Origin: Siphonodentalium dalli | Taxonomy: Eukaryota > Mollusca > Scaphopoda > Gadilida > Siphonodentaliidae | Direction of reading: 5' to 3' | NCBI GenBank assembly: GCA_032622095.1 | Contig: CP136069.1 | Location: forward strand, 108,406,278 to 108,470,277 | Length of the DNA: 64,000 nucleotides | Shown here: piece after piece, positions 1 to 7,543 of the stretch | Layout: every line of letters starts with the position of its first letter | Position numbering within the stretch: position 1 is the first letter of the stretch | Notes under the pieces: generated by a model | The model's input: only the letters and a program-made list of their open reading frames with translations | Told to the model about the DNA's origin: nothing | Databases searched by the model: none | Translations under genes and position numbers: made by a program

Positions 1-18
1 CTGAGATCATCTTCTTCT

Positions 19-1599
19 TCACTCGGCATCTGGCGTCAGCCGCAACGGGATGTCGCGCACCGCTCTCAGCACATCTGCCGGCTCACTGTCCCGGTATCTC
101 GCGACTGCTTCCATTTGTCGCACAAAAGTGTCTATCTGTCCCCCTGAAATTTCCCCGTTTGCTGCTGCTCTCAGCATAGAATAGTTATAATATCTCAGTT
201 TATTGAACGATTTTTGAACTTTAGCATCCCCCTCCAATGACAAAAATTTTGTGCCCGGCAGCGCCAACATATTATAACGATCGAGCAGCTCGGTTTCTTC
301 TGGGTTGATTTGTTTGCTGCAGTTTAACTCCAAGTGTCCCGCCATCACCTTGAAAACATGAAGCTTCTGCTTACTCGTATAACCCCTCCAACCCTTGGGA
401 GGCCACTCCATCCCGCCGGGGAGCATAATCTGCCTATCACCCCATTCACGCCGGGCTGGTTGAAATGTTGGCATAGCCCCGGTTGACAGTAATTTCTGTG
501 CCCGTTGAGCCGTGTCACTAACCTTGTTGACTTCCGTTTTCTTTCTATCTTTTCGTTCCTCTAACTCTTCCACTGCTTCCCTCTTTCTCTTCTTCTCCCC
601 CTCTACAACATGAACCTCTGACCGAACTTTCTTCTCGCTCGCACTTTCCTCTATCGCCTTCACAGATCTAACCTTCTCCATGATGTTAACTTCCCCCGCT
701 ACCTTCTCGGTCTCCCATATATCCCGAATGCAGCCTATTGGAACGTTCAGTGCCACACTTAACAGGTGCTTCTTTCTCGGCTGCAAAACCCTCGGATACG
801 TTCTCTTCCTTTCCGGTAATTCTCCTGCGCCGCCCTTGTATATATTGGCTTTACGAGATAGTGTTTCTGTGGCTTTCGCGTCGTAATCGCAATTTGTGTC
901 CTCCAACCGCGCGTACTGGATCTCCCCATCCTGGCGGAAGTAAACCTCGTATTTTGGCAGGTCGATCTTCAAGAGGGCGATTTTTCTATCAGTTATTCCA
1001 GGCTGAGCAGGGTCATAGTTGTCGGTCATATTGATGATGGCGTCCAATTCACTTTTCTCGACCGTACATGATAGCTCTGATTCACTTTGAGTCCTCTCCG
1101 GTTGCGGCGATTCTTTACTTTGATTCTCAGGCAAATCTGTGGCTTTATTTTCAGGCGCTTCTGTAGAATTACTTTCTGTCTTCATTTCCGATAGGGTCCT
1201 CCAGCCCTGCACCCACGTCTCTCTCGATCTTTGGCGCTCATCTGGGCTAGCGGCGATCTTCGTTAACATAAGCATCCTTGCTTCCACTGCTGCTTTGGAT
1301 ACTCTGTCGGTGGGGGTTGTGAATTTGGCGTAGTTAGTGGAATCGGTGGCCAGCCAGAATCCATTTGCTTCGTTGAAGAAATCATCTGAGACGCTGATTG
1401 TCTCTTGCACGTGTTCCGCCTTAGCATGTTTCTTCAAATCAGCCGTTCTCCGGAACAGGGACTTCTCCTCGCTGCACCACGGGCACTCTACCTGAAACAC
1501 CTTATGGATAGCTGAAGCGAGATGGTTCCTCAGCTCCTTCCGGGTCGGCATCACATCAGCACACAGCCAGCATTCTAGTTCACTTGTTGCCGTCTGCAA
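19..1599 (-). CDS. ORF3: two-finger C2H2 protein of the retrotransposon, probably spliced
   Basis: Open frame of 526 codons downstream of pol, in the position of env in retroviruses. I do not recognise the family. Counting from the TTG at 1597-1599, finger 1 is C10-x2-C13-x12-H26-x5-H32 and finger 2 is C39-x2-C42-x15-H58-x4-H63. Residues 140-200 are rich in E, S, P and T. Residues 300-360 are highly charged, with a nuclear-localisation-like KKRKR at 336-340. The C-terminal third (390-526) looks globular and mostly helical. There is no signal peptide or membrane segment, so it is not an envelope. The first ATG (codon 17) would delete the cysteines of finger 1, and an in-frame TGA lies about 25 nt upstream of the TTG. 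A polypyrimidine-CAG acceptor ends at 1594, so coding probably begins at 1593 in phase 0 through splicing. A nuclear, nucleic-acid-binding role is inference. The stop is TGA at 19-21. Confidence 0.8.
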   Translation of the reverse strand: MQTATSELECWLCADVMPTRKELRNHLASAIHKVFQVECPWCSEEKSLFRRTADLKKHAKAEHVQETISVSDDFFNEANGFWLATDSTNYAKFTTPTDRVSKAAVEARMLMLTKIAASPDERQRSRETWVQGWRTLSEMKTESNSTEAPENKATDLPENQSKESPQPERTQSESELSCTVEKSELDAIINMTDNYDPAQPGITDRKIALLKIDLPKYEVYFRQDGEIQYARLEDTNCDYDAKATETLSRKANIYKGGAGELPERKRTYPRVLQPRKKHLLSVALNVPIGCIRDIWETEKVAGEVNIMEKVRSVKAIEESASEKKVRSEVHVVEGEKKRKREAVEELEERKDRKKTEVNKVSDTAQRAQKLLSTGAMPTFQPARREWGDRQIMLPGGMEWPPKGWRGYTSKQKLHVFKVMAGHLELNCSKQINPEETELLDRYNMLALPGTKFLSLEGDAKVQKSFNKLRYYNYSMLRAAANGEISGGQIDTFVRQMEAVARYRDSEPADVLRAVRDIPLRLTPDAE

Positions 1600-1610
1600 A
1601 AATAAAAAGA
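1594..1610 (-). promoter_or_regulatory. Probable 3' splice acceptor for ORF3
   Basis: On the minus strand a run of T interrupted by single bases leads into TTTTTGCAG, with AG at 1595-1594. The first ORF3 exon base would then be 1593, at a codon boundary. This is a good metazoan 3' splice site. It sits exactly where an ORF with no ATG needs one. I did not find a strong GTAAGT-type donor by eye in the 5' leader or early gag, so the partner exon is unknown. Confidence 0.6.
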
Positions 1611-1911
1611 TTTGTCTCAGTCATGAGGCATTTCGATGGGGATGTAGCTGTAACTGCCAAAGAGACTGGGAGAAAATAAATGCCACATAGATCACACCCA
1701 ATTCATTTCTTTGTAACGGTGTTTCATGATCGCCTAATGTGCGCTCTCTCCCATGGCCTCGGGTACCTATGATATTGAGTAGTTCACCCCTTGTGAAAAA
1801 TCTCCTTTTCCTGTGATTTGCTCATACTCCTATCATCTGTGGTAATGACTGTTCCAGGAACTATTTCCCCATATCACGCCCTTGATCTGGATGTCCCCCC
1901 CCCCCTTATTG
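1600..1911 (-). other. Non-coding spacer between pol and ORF3, with a G11 tract
   Basis: About 310 bp separates the pol stop from ORF3. Pol ends in TAA, followed one codon later by a second in-frame TAA. Directly after is a run of 11 G on the minus strand (C11 at 1895-1905). No LTR-like terminus, PBS or further ORF is visible. The spacer ends in the polypyrimidine tract of the ORF3 acceptor and could be the 3' part of an intron. The G11 tract resembles a polypurine tract, but whether it primes plus-strand synthesis is unknown. Confidence 0.6.
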
Positions 1912-4900
1912 TTACTGACGTTCGGTTCCGAGTTTTCTCTGTGCCCTCACTATCCATCCGGGTAGCGTCCTCCCCTTATAAGCCGTTAATCTGTCGATAT
2001 GGACAACCTTACCGCTTTTACTGTTGCTCTTGCTAACTTCATACAACGAATCTGAGATCTTGCGTCTAATGATATAGGGCCCCTTCCATTTGATAGCTAA
2101 TTTCGGACTGACCCCTTTTCGGCGACTTGGGTCGAACAACCAAACTGCCTGCCCCGGAACTAATGTTCGTTTCTTGGCTTTTGCATCGTACAGTCTGCGA
2201 TTATGTTCAAATGCTGTTTTCAGATGTTTTCGGGCCACGGCATGTGCATTTTCTAGTTTTTCTCCCAATTGCTTCGTGTGTTCGCTAACTGAAATCTCCT
2301 CGCATCTGTTGGGGACTGGTATGAATGCTTGCATTGGCATCGTTGCTTCGCGCCCTAACATCATCATGTTGGGAGTTTTGCCTGTGGTCGCATGTATCGA
2401 AGCGCGATATGCCGCCATAACTTGGGGTAGGTATTGGTCCCATTCGTCCTGTTTGTCGTGACAGAAAGCAGATAACATGGCTTCTACTGTCCTGTTTGCG
2501 CGTTCTATCATGCCATTGCTGCATGGTCTATAGCCTGACGTACGCGTCTTCTCTATGTGCAGTAATTTGCACACTTCTGCAAGCAATTTGGACTCAAAAT
2601 CGGCCCCCTGATCGGTGTGTACCTGCATGGGTGTTCCCCATCTCGCGACAAACTCGTTGACAAATACCTCAGCGATTGTGGCAGCTTGGTGATTTGGCAG
2701 GGCATACGCCTCTACCCATTTTGTGAAATAACACCCTATCACTATGATGTATCGGTTACCTTTGTCAGTAAGTGGCAGAGGGCCCATGATATCCATAGCA
2801 ACCCTTTCTAGGGGTTCTCCCACTATGTATTTCCCAAGGGGTGCTTTCTTGGCTTTGAGTTGCTTTCGAGCGCCGCACTGATGGCAGGAGGCACAGTATT
2901 CTTTGACAGCTCTCTTCACATTTGGCCAATAGAAAGCCTGTTTTACCCTGCTCAGCATTTTGTCTGCCCCCAGGTGACCTGCCGTTGGTACGTCGTGATA
3001 GTTTCTGAGTACTTCATGCCTTTTCTGGTCTGGGACCACAATTTGCAATGTCGGTCTTTCGTCACCGGCCCGATGCCAATTTCGGCAAAGTATTCCCTTT
3101 TCCACGGTCAGATTCTCCCATTGGCCCCACAGTGTCTTCATCTCAGCTGAGTTACTGCATATTTCTGACCATTGCGGCTTAGTTTCTTTGTCTTCTAATT
3201 TTGTCAGTATTTCTGACATATTGTCGTCTCGCAACTGAGTTTCTCTGATGGCAGATAGGTCCCATCCCTCCAGGATCATTTGATTCGGCACATCTGTGCA
3301 GCCTTTTCCAATCTGCTGCCTTGTGATTGCTCTCACTTGCTCTGAATTGCCAACCTCGTTTTCTTGGTTCAATTCTTCCTGTCGTTTGCATACGTTGCAC
3401 GGTCTCCTACTCATGGCATCGGCATTTCGGTGTTGTATACCGCTTCGGTGGGTGATCTTTAAATGGTACGTCTCTACCTCTTGAAGCCATCTCGCTACCT
3501 GCCCTGTGGGGTTTTTCAGTCGCTTTATCCAGCTCACTGCCGCATTGTCAGTTCTGACGAGTACTTCTTGACCGTATAGGTATGAGTGGAAGTGACGTAG
3601 CGATTTGACTAGCGCTAACAGCTCCTTTCTTGTTACACAGTACCGCATTTCGTGTTTGTTCATCGTTTTGCTCATGAACGCGATAGGACGCTCTTTCCCA
3701 TCCTGCACCTGGGATAGGACAGATCCGGAGCACCAATCTGAGGCATCGCAGTCCAATACGAACGGTACCCCTGGCTTCGGGTAAGCTAGTACATCTGTCG
3801 TTGTCATGGCTTTCTTTAATTCATTAAAGGCATCTTCGCATTCCTGCGTCCATTTAAATTTCGCCCCCTTCTCTCCGAGTTTGTTCAGTGGTTTCGCTAT
3901 CTGGGAAAATCCCTTTATGAATTTCCTATAGTACCCACATAGTCCGAGAAATGCTTTGACTTGTTTCGCCCGGGTCGGGACTGGCCATTCTGTGACTGCT
4001 TTAATTTTGTCTGGATCTGTCGCGATCCCATCTTCCGATACTATGTGCCCCAAGAATTTGGCTGACTTCTGGAAAAATGTACATTTTTCTGGCTTTAGTT
4101 TAAGGTTTGCGTCCCGCAATCTGTCAAATACATGCGACAAGCGCTCAAGTCCCTGGTCTACCGTCTTGCTCGGGATCATCAGATCGTCTACGTATAAAAT
4201 AACCTCGTCCCACAGGAGTCCTCGCATAATATCTTCCATCAGGCGTACAAATGTCCGGCCGGAATTAACGCATCCATATGGCATAACAGTCATCTCATAT
4301 AGACCTGATGATGATGACACGAAAGCAGTTTTTTCTTGGTCATTCGGATGCATGCCGATCTGCCAATATCCGCTGGCTAGGTCTCCAGAACTCAGCCATT
4401 TCGCTCCTGAGAGCGATTCTAGCACATCGTCCATTCGCGGGATGGGGTATGAATCTTTAACTGTTACATCGTTCAGCAACCGGTAGTCTAAGCAAAATCT
4501 TGGTGACTTATTTTCGCGGAAAACTAGGACTATGGGTGAGGCCCACGCTGATTTTGATTCTTTTATAATTCCTCTATCTAACATTTTCTGTATTTCTTCC
4601 TTCTCTACCTCTCTTTTTCCTATCGGAAGCCTCCTCGGGCGCTGCATGATGGGTTTGGCGTCGCCGGTATCAATTTGGTGCAACACTCGGTTACATCGCC
4701 CCAAGTCCTCAGGTGATTTGGCAAATACGTCGGGGTAGGCTGTCAACAGGGCTGCCAGATTATGTTTCTCTCCGTCTTTGAGGTGTTTAGAACTTCTTTC
4801 GTACAGATCATGTAGGTGCTCTGGTATCCCTTCGCTCTTGTTTGGCATTATTTCGTCTATTTCTAATGGCTCTGATTGCACCCCCATATCTGGATCTTTG

Positions 4901-5640
4901 ACAAGCTCACACGTACCTATTGTCATCTTTGGGTATAAATCAATGGGATCTTGTTCCATGTTAATTACTCGGACAGCCTTGTTCTCAGCCTGTGCGTTGA
5001 TGATGCCTCTTACTAGGCATACTCTTTTATTATTTGGGCCTTTGGCTTCTACGTATGCATTCATTTCGCTGGATTCTATATTTTCCATCTCTGGCACGGA
5101 TATCATCACAGTGCTGATAGAGCGGGCGGGTAAGGTGATGCGTTCCTTTACTTCGACTCTGCATACCATATTTTCTATTGCTCCTGTGTGGCACTTAATT
5201 TCGCCTTCCTGGGTATGTAAGGTTCTGGTTTGATAGTCCAGCTTGGATGCATACCTCGTTAAGAAATCTTGTCCCAGAATTCCATCTGGCGTTACATCAC
5301 AGATTCTCATCCGATGCTTGAATTTCATGTCACCTATTTCCATATCGGCCTCTACAGTACCTCGTAAGTCTATCAAGGTTCCATTTACGTTATGGATGTT
5401 CTCTTCACATCTTTCTATATTCACGGGCCCTTTAATTTCTCGCATCTTTTTCTGTGATAAAATTGATGTCGTAGCTCCGCTATCGACTAATAATTCAAAT
5501 ACTGCCTCTAATATATGGCACCTAATATAGAAGCCATTGTCGCCTTTTCCAATATGTCCAAGTCTATTTGATGTCACATGAGGCCTTGTCTCAGTATCCG
5601 GCAAATCTTGGCCTATCGACTTGCCGGTTTGAAGTTTCCC
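1912..5640 (-). CDS. pol: pol: protease, reverse transcriptase, RNase H, integrase polyprotein
   Basis: Residues are numbered from the TTG at 5602-5604; 1,230 codons follow. Aspartic protease: DSG at 41-43 and ILGQDF at 109-114. A linker of about 170 aa precedes RT. RT has catalytic D408, MPYG at 441-444 and YVDD at 471-474 (bases 4183-4194). RNase H has D620, E661, D686 and D729. Integrase has an HHCC zinc site (H870, H877, C907, C910), catalytic D938, D998 and E1034 with D-x59-D-x35-E spacing, and a GPY/F module (GPY at 1175-1177). No chromodomain follows. No pol ATG is needed: the frame is -1 to gag, is open from 5664, and contains the GGGAAAC slip site at 5634-5640, so a Gag-Pol fusion is expected. 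The product reverse-transcribes and integrates the element. No stop or missing catalytic residue is seen. Confidence 0.96.
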   Translation of the reverse strand, partial: GKLQTGKSIGQDLPDTETRPHVTSNRLGHIGKGDNGFYIRCHILEAVFELLVDSGATTSILSQKKMREIKGPVNIERCEENIHNVNGTLIDLRGTVEADMEIGDMKFKHRMRICDVTPDGILGQDFLTRYASKLDYQTRTLHTQEGEIKCHTGAIENMVCRVEVKERITLPARSISTVMISVPEMENIESSEMNAYVEAKGPNNKRVCLVRGIINAQAENKAVRVINMEQDPIDLYPKMTIGTCELVKDPDMGVQSEPLEIDEIMPNKSEGIPEHLHDLYERSSKHLKDGEKHNLAALLTAYPDVFAKSPEDLGRCNRVLHQIDTGDAKPIMQRPRRLPIGKREVEKEEIQKMLDRGIIKESKSAWASPIVLVFRENKSPRFCLDYRLLNDVTVKDSYPIPRMDDVLESLSGAKWLSSGDLASGYWQIGMHPNDQEKTAFVSSSSGLYEMTVMPYGCVNSGRTFVRLMEDIMRGLLWDEVILYVDDLMIPSKTVDQGLERLSHVFDRLRDANLKLKPEKCTFFQKSAKFLGHIVSEDGIATDPDKIKAVTEWPVPTRAKQVKAFLGLCGYYRKFIKGFSQIAKPLNKLGEKGAKFKWTQECEDAFNELKKAMTTTDVLAYPKPGVPFVLDCDASDWCSGSVLSQVQDGKERPIAFMSKTMNKHEMRYCVTRKELLALVKSLRHFHSYLYGQEVLVRTDNAAVSWIKRLKNPTGQVARWLQEVETYHLKITHRSGIQHRNADAMSRRPCNVCKRQEELNQENEVGNSEQVRAITRQQIGKGCTDVPNQMILEGWDLSAIRETQLRDDNMSEILTKLEDKETKPQWSEICSNSAEMKTLWGQWENLTVEKGILCRNWHRAGDERPTLQIVVPDQKRHEVLRNYHDVPTAGHLGADKMLSRVKQAFYWPNVKRAVKEYCASCHQCGARKQLKAKKAPLGKYIVGEPLERVAMDIMGPLPLTDKGNRYIIVIGCYFTKWVEAYALPNHQAATIAEVFVNEFVARWGTPMQVHTDQGADFESKLLAEVCKLLHIEKTRTSGYRPCSNGMIERANRTVEAMLSAFCHDKQDEWDQYLPQVMAAYRASIHATTGKTPNMMMLGREATMPMQAFIPVPNRCEEISVSEHTKQLGEKLENAHAVARKHLKTAFEHNRRLYDAKAKKRTLVPGQAVWLFDPSRRKGVSPKLAIKWKGPYIIRRKISDSLYEVSKSNSKSGKVVHIDRLTAYKGRTLPGWIVRAQRKLGTERQ
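5581..5640 (-). promoter_or_regulatory. -1 programmed ribosomal frameshift signal: slippery heptamer plus pseudoknot
   Basis: Minus-strand GGGAAAC at 5634-5640 is read by gag as G GGA AAC, the canonical X XXY YYZ phase. The -1 frame enters pol directly. A 6-nt spacer (5628-5633) precedes a perfect 7-bp stem: CCGGCAA (5621-5627) pairs with TTGCCGG (5598-5604). The stem loop contains AGGCC (5610-5614), which can pair with GGCCT downstream (5581-5585), giving an H-type pseudoknot. The gag TAG lies 18 nt after the heptamer, inside the structure. Heptamer, phase, spacer and stem all match known retroviral sites; the efficiency is unknown. Confidence 0.85.
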
Positions 5641-6902
5641 GGACCGGTCATATTTGTCCTTGGATTATCCTGTCCCATCATTCTGGGTGATTGCTTAAAT
5701 GTGCCTGGGCCTGTATCTACCCTTCGCCTATTGGTGCAGTCTTTATATCTATGCTGGAGCGATCCGCAGTTGAAACAACCCCTATTGTCATCCCTCTGGA
5801 ACCTAGGCTTGCCTCTCTCTTCCATATATGTTTTTCCATTTTCCAGTCTCTCTAATCTTTTAATGATATCTCTCATCATTGCATGATTTTCCGCCTCTAT
5901 TGGTTTTGTCGGTGGAGCGGGCACGTGATCAGCCATCCTGGCCATGTGTCGTTTGAACATGGTTTCTCCAAATATGGCCTCATACCTCTCTATCACTGGG
6001 ACTGCCTCCATTACATTTTTACAGCCTCTATTCATACACTCATATCTGGCTTCGGCTGACACTGATTTGTATAATTGGTTCAGTGCGAATGCTTCCTGTG
6101 CATCTAGCCCTAAGTTGCTATATGCCCTGCTAGCCAGGAGTTGTAATTCATCTGCAAAAGCTGCGATAGGTTCTCCTGGTTGTCTCTTTCTGGCTTCCAC
6201 TTTGGCTAACCAGCTTGCATGCTGATGCATGCCGCCAAATCTCTGCCCCAATTTCAGGGTTAGGTACTCAAAATCTTGTCTGTACTGTCCTGGTATACTG
6301 ACATAAAATGTCCGAGCAGCCCCTCGGAGGCTCGCTGCTAAAGCTAGGCCTTTGTCGCTCGCGTTCCATCGCCCAAGCCTGGCACAATCTTCAAATAATG
6401 ATATATATTCTGGCCAATCACCAGTTCCATCGTATATTTCTGGTTTGACTGGGAATGGAGCAGATCTATGGTTTCCGTTATGTCTTTCGGGTGATCTTAC
6501 CCTATTATGCCTGGGCCCCTCATAGTCATGATCTCTTATATGCCCCTGTGCATACCCGAGTGGTGTAGACTCACATCCCCTACTTGTAGTTCCATAGGTG
6601 TTGGTGGGTCTGGATTCGTGCATTTCTTGTGCGCCGTATTGATCTCTAGGCATCTCCCTATCATACAGGATTCTATTCTGGTGGCGTTCAGGATATAAAC
6701 TGCTACCCGTACTAGTGTTCCCCTTCTCGATGAGTTCTGGGATGGTCATTTGTATTTCCCCTAGGGCCATATTCCGCATTACAACCTTTGATTTCACTGT
6801 ATTGGGGTCTCTGTAACTAATTGTGCTATCCATTCCGTTTAATTTATCATTGGGTGCATCTCCACCACCAAGCGTTATCTCGGGATCTGGTGACTCTGCC
6901 AT
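5613..6902 (-). CDS. gag: gag: capsid/nucleocapsid polyprotein
   Basis: Gag is the structural protein that builds the virus-like particle and packages element RNA. The product is 429 aa, a usual size for Ty3/gypsy. The N-terminal 150 residues are polar and low in complexity. Residues about 150-320 form a helical capsid-like region typical of retrotransposon gag, with a W-x-x-Y segment near 163-166. The nucleocapsid part has one zinc knuckle, C376-x2-C379-x4-H384-x4-C389, in a basic context. The ATG at 6900-6902 has A at -3 and G at +4, and no ATG occurs between it and the primer binding site, so it is the first start met after the PBS. The gag stop (TAG, 5613-5615) overlaps the pol frame by about 50 nt, where the frameshift signal sits. 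Confidence 0.94.
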   Translation of the reverse strand: MAESPDPEITLGGGDAPNDKLNGMDSTISYRDPNTVKSKVVMRNMALGEIQMTIPELIEKGNTSTGSSLYPERHQNRILYDREMPRDQYGAQEMHESRPTNTYGTTSRGCESTPLGYAQGHIRDHDYEGPRHNRVRSPERHNGNHRSAPFPVKPEIYDGTGDWPEYISLFEDCARLGRWNASDKGLALAASLRGAARTFYVSIPGQYRQDFEYLTLKLGQRFGGMHQHASWLAKVEARKRQPGEPIAAFADELQLLASRAYSNLGLDAQEAFALNQLYKSVSAEARYECMNRGCKNVMEAVPVIERYEAIFGETMFKRHMARMADHVPAPPTKPIEAENHAMMRDIIKRLERLENGKTYMEERGKPRFQRDDNRGCFNCGSLQHRYKDCTNRRRVDTGPGTFKQSPRMMGQDNPRTNMTGPGNFKPASR

Positions 6903-7062
6903 TATGAATGCCCCCTTATGTATATATAGGCTGTGTATTATCTGTACTATGGGCTGTGTGTTGGTACTGGTAGCTAGGCCTAAGCTATGCTTTGGTTTCT
7001 CTGGATCTGGAGTTATTATTATAGTTCAGCTGTGGGTTCTTGGATTTATCAGTATAACAAAT
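6903..7062 (-). other. 5' untranslated leader of the retrotransposon
   Basis: These 160 bp lie between the primer binding site and the gag ATG. No ATG occurs on the minus strand here, consistent with scanning to gag. The leader would be expected to hold packaging signals, which I cannot identify, and I see no strong GTAAGT-like splice donor. Confidence 0.7.
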
Positions 7063-7080
7063 CCCTAGCTTCTGACACCA
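7063..7080 (-). other. Primer binding site, tRNA-Leu type
   Basis: Minus-strand TGGTGTCAGAAGCTAGGG begins one base inside the LTR end. Its complement ends in TCTGACACCA. The ending CTTCTGACACCA matches the 3' end of animal tRNA-Leu isoacceptors, with post-transcriptional CCA included. The next bases would be acceptor stem and T arm and differ between isoacceptors. It would prime minus-strand cDNA synthesis. Confidence 0.8.
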
Positions 7081-7394
7081 TTGTAACAGGAATGGACCTC
7101 GTGGTTGGGCATATGTAACGCTGAAATTGTTTAGGACCAGAATCCAGATTCTTTAATAAATCAGCATACCTATAGTAATTAGTATACACAATGCAAGTTC
7201 TTCCATACCCAATAATCCGATGATTCATATAATCATAATAATGACACAAGTACTAAGTACGTAGGCCTATCTCATGAGCCCCAATTAACTTTCAGCCTAA
7301 GCCCTAACTCGTTAAATCACATTTAACCGCTTCTCCACCAATCTATATATCTGCTCCCTGCACTCACCATAGTGAAGGTAAAGTTAATTTGAGA

Positions 7395-7400
7395 TTTATT
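7395..7400 (-). promoter_or_regulatory. Candidate polyadenylation signal AATAAA in LTR
   Basis: Minus-strand AATAAA lies 78 nt downstream of the TATA box, as expected for the R region of a compact LTR. It is assigned by position and hexamer only. Confidence 0.45.
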
Positions 7401-7477
7401 TGGTAATGAACTCGGAAAGTTATCGACAGTACTGATTGTAATGATAATGACCAAACGAGACACTGGCGACAGCATCC

Positions 7478-7485
7478 CTTTTATA
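7478..7485 (-). promoter_or_regulatory. LTR TATA box
   Basis: TATAAAAG on the minus strand sits in a locally GC-rich stretch, with a CCAAT-type pentamer (in inverted orientation on the transcribed strand) about 35 bp upstream at 7519-7523. Transcription would start near 7450 and run toward gag. Confidence 0.65.
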
Positions 7486-7543
7486 TGAGAGGCGCGGGCC
7501 GGACTTGACGCTAATTGACCAATGAAAAGGCCAGAAAATGACA

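Larger units (their letters stand above)
1..7543 (-). mobile_element. Ty3/gypsy LTR retrotransposon, 3' end outside window
   Basis: The parts run right to left on the minus strand: LTR, tRNA-type primer binding site, gag with CCHC knuckle, pol in the order protease-RT-RNase H-integrase, then a third ORF. That pol order is diagnostic of Ty3/gypsy (Metaviridae) as opposed to Ty1/copia. Gag, pol and ORF3 are each uninterrupted and the catalytic residues are intact, so the copy looks young. The 3' LTR and polypurine tract should lie left of base 1, so LTR-LTR divergence and the target-site duplication cannot be read. The right boundary is uncertain: 7543 gives an LTR starting TGTCA on the minus strand, and 8022 (minus-strand TGTTAGGG) is an alternative. 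I do not assign a lineage within Ty3/gypsy. Confidence 0.93.
7082..7543 (-). repeat. 5' LTR (right boundary provisional)
   Basis: The inner end is fixed: the minus strand reads CCTGTTACA, one base, then the PBS, so the LTR ends in CA at 7082. It contains a TATA box and a poly(A) signal in the expected order. The outer end is not certain. Minus-strand TGTCATTTTC at 7543 would give 462 bp with TGT/ACA ends. TGTTAGGG at 8022 would give 941 bp. The 3' LTR needed to decide is outside the window. Confidence 0.55.

Noticed and set aside
19-1599. ORF3 as an envelope glycoprotein
   Set aside because: No signal peptide, no transmembrane segment and no furin-like site; instead two C2H2 fingers and a basic KKRKR motif.
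1600-1911. Possible 3' LTR between pol and ORF3
   Set aside because: It does not match the 5' LTR (no TATAAAAG, no CCTGTTACA end) and ORF3 follows with a splice acceptor, so it is an internal spacer.
680-5886. Plus-strand frames opposite gag, pol and ORF3
   Set aside because: They are antisense shadows of the long minus-strand coding frames.
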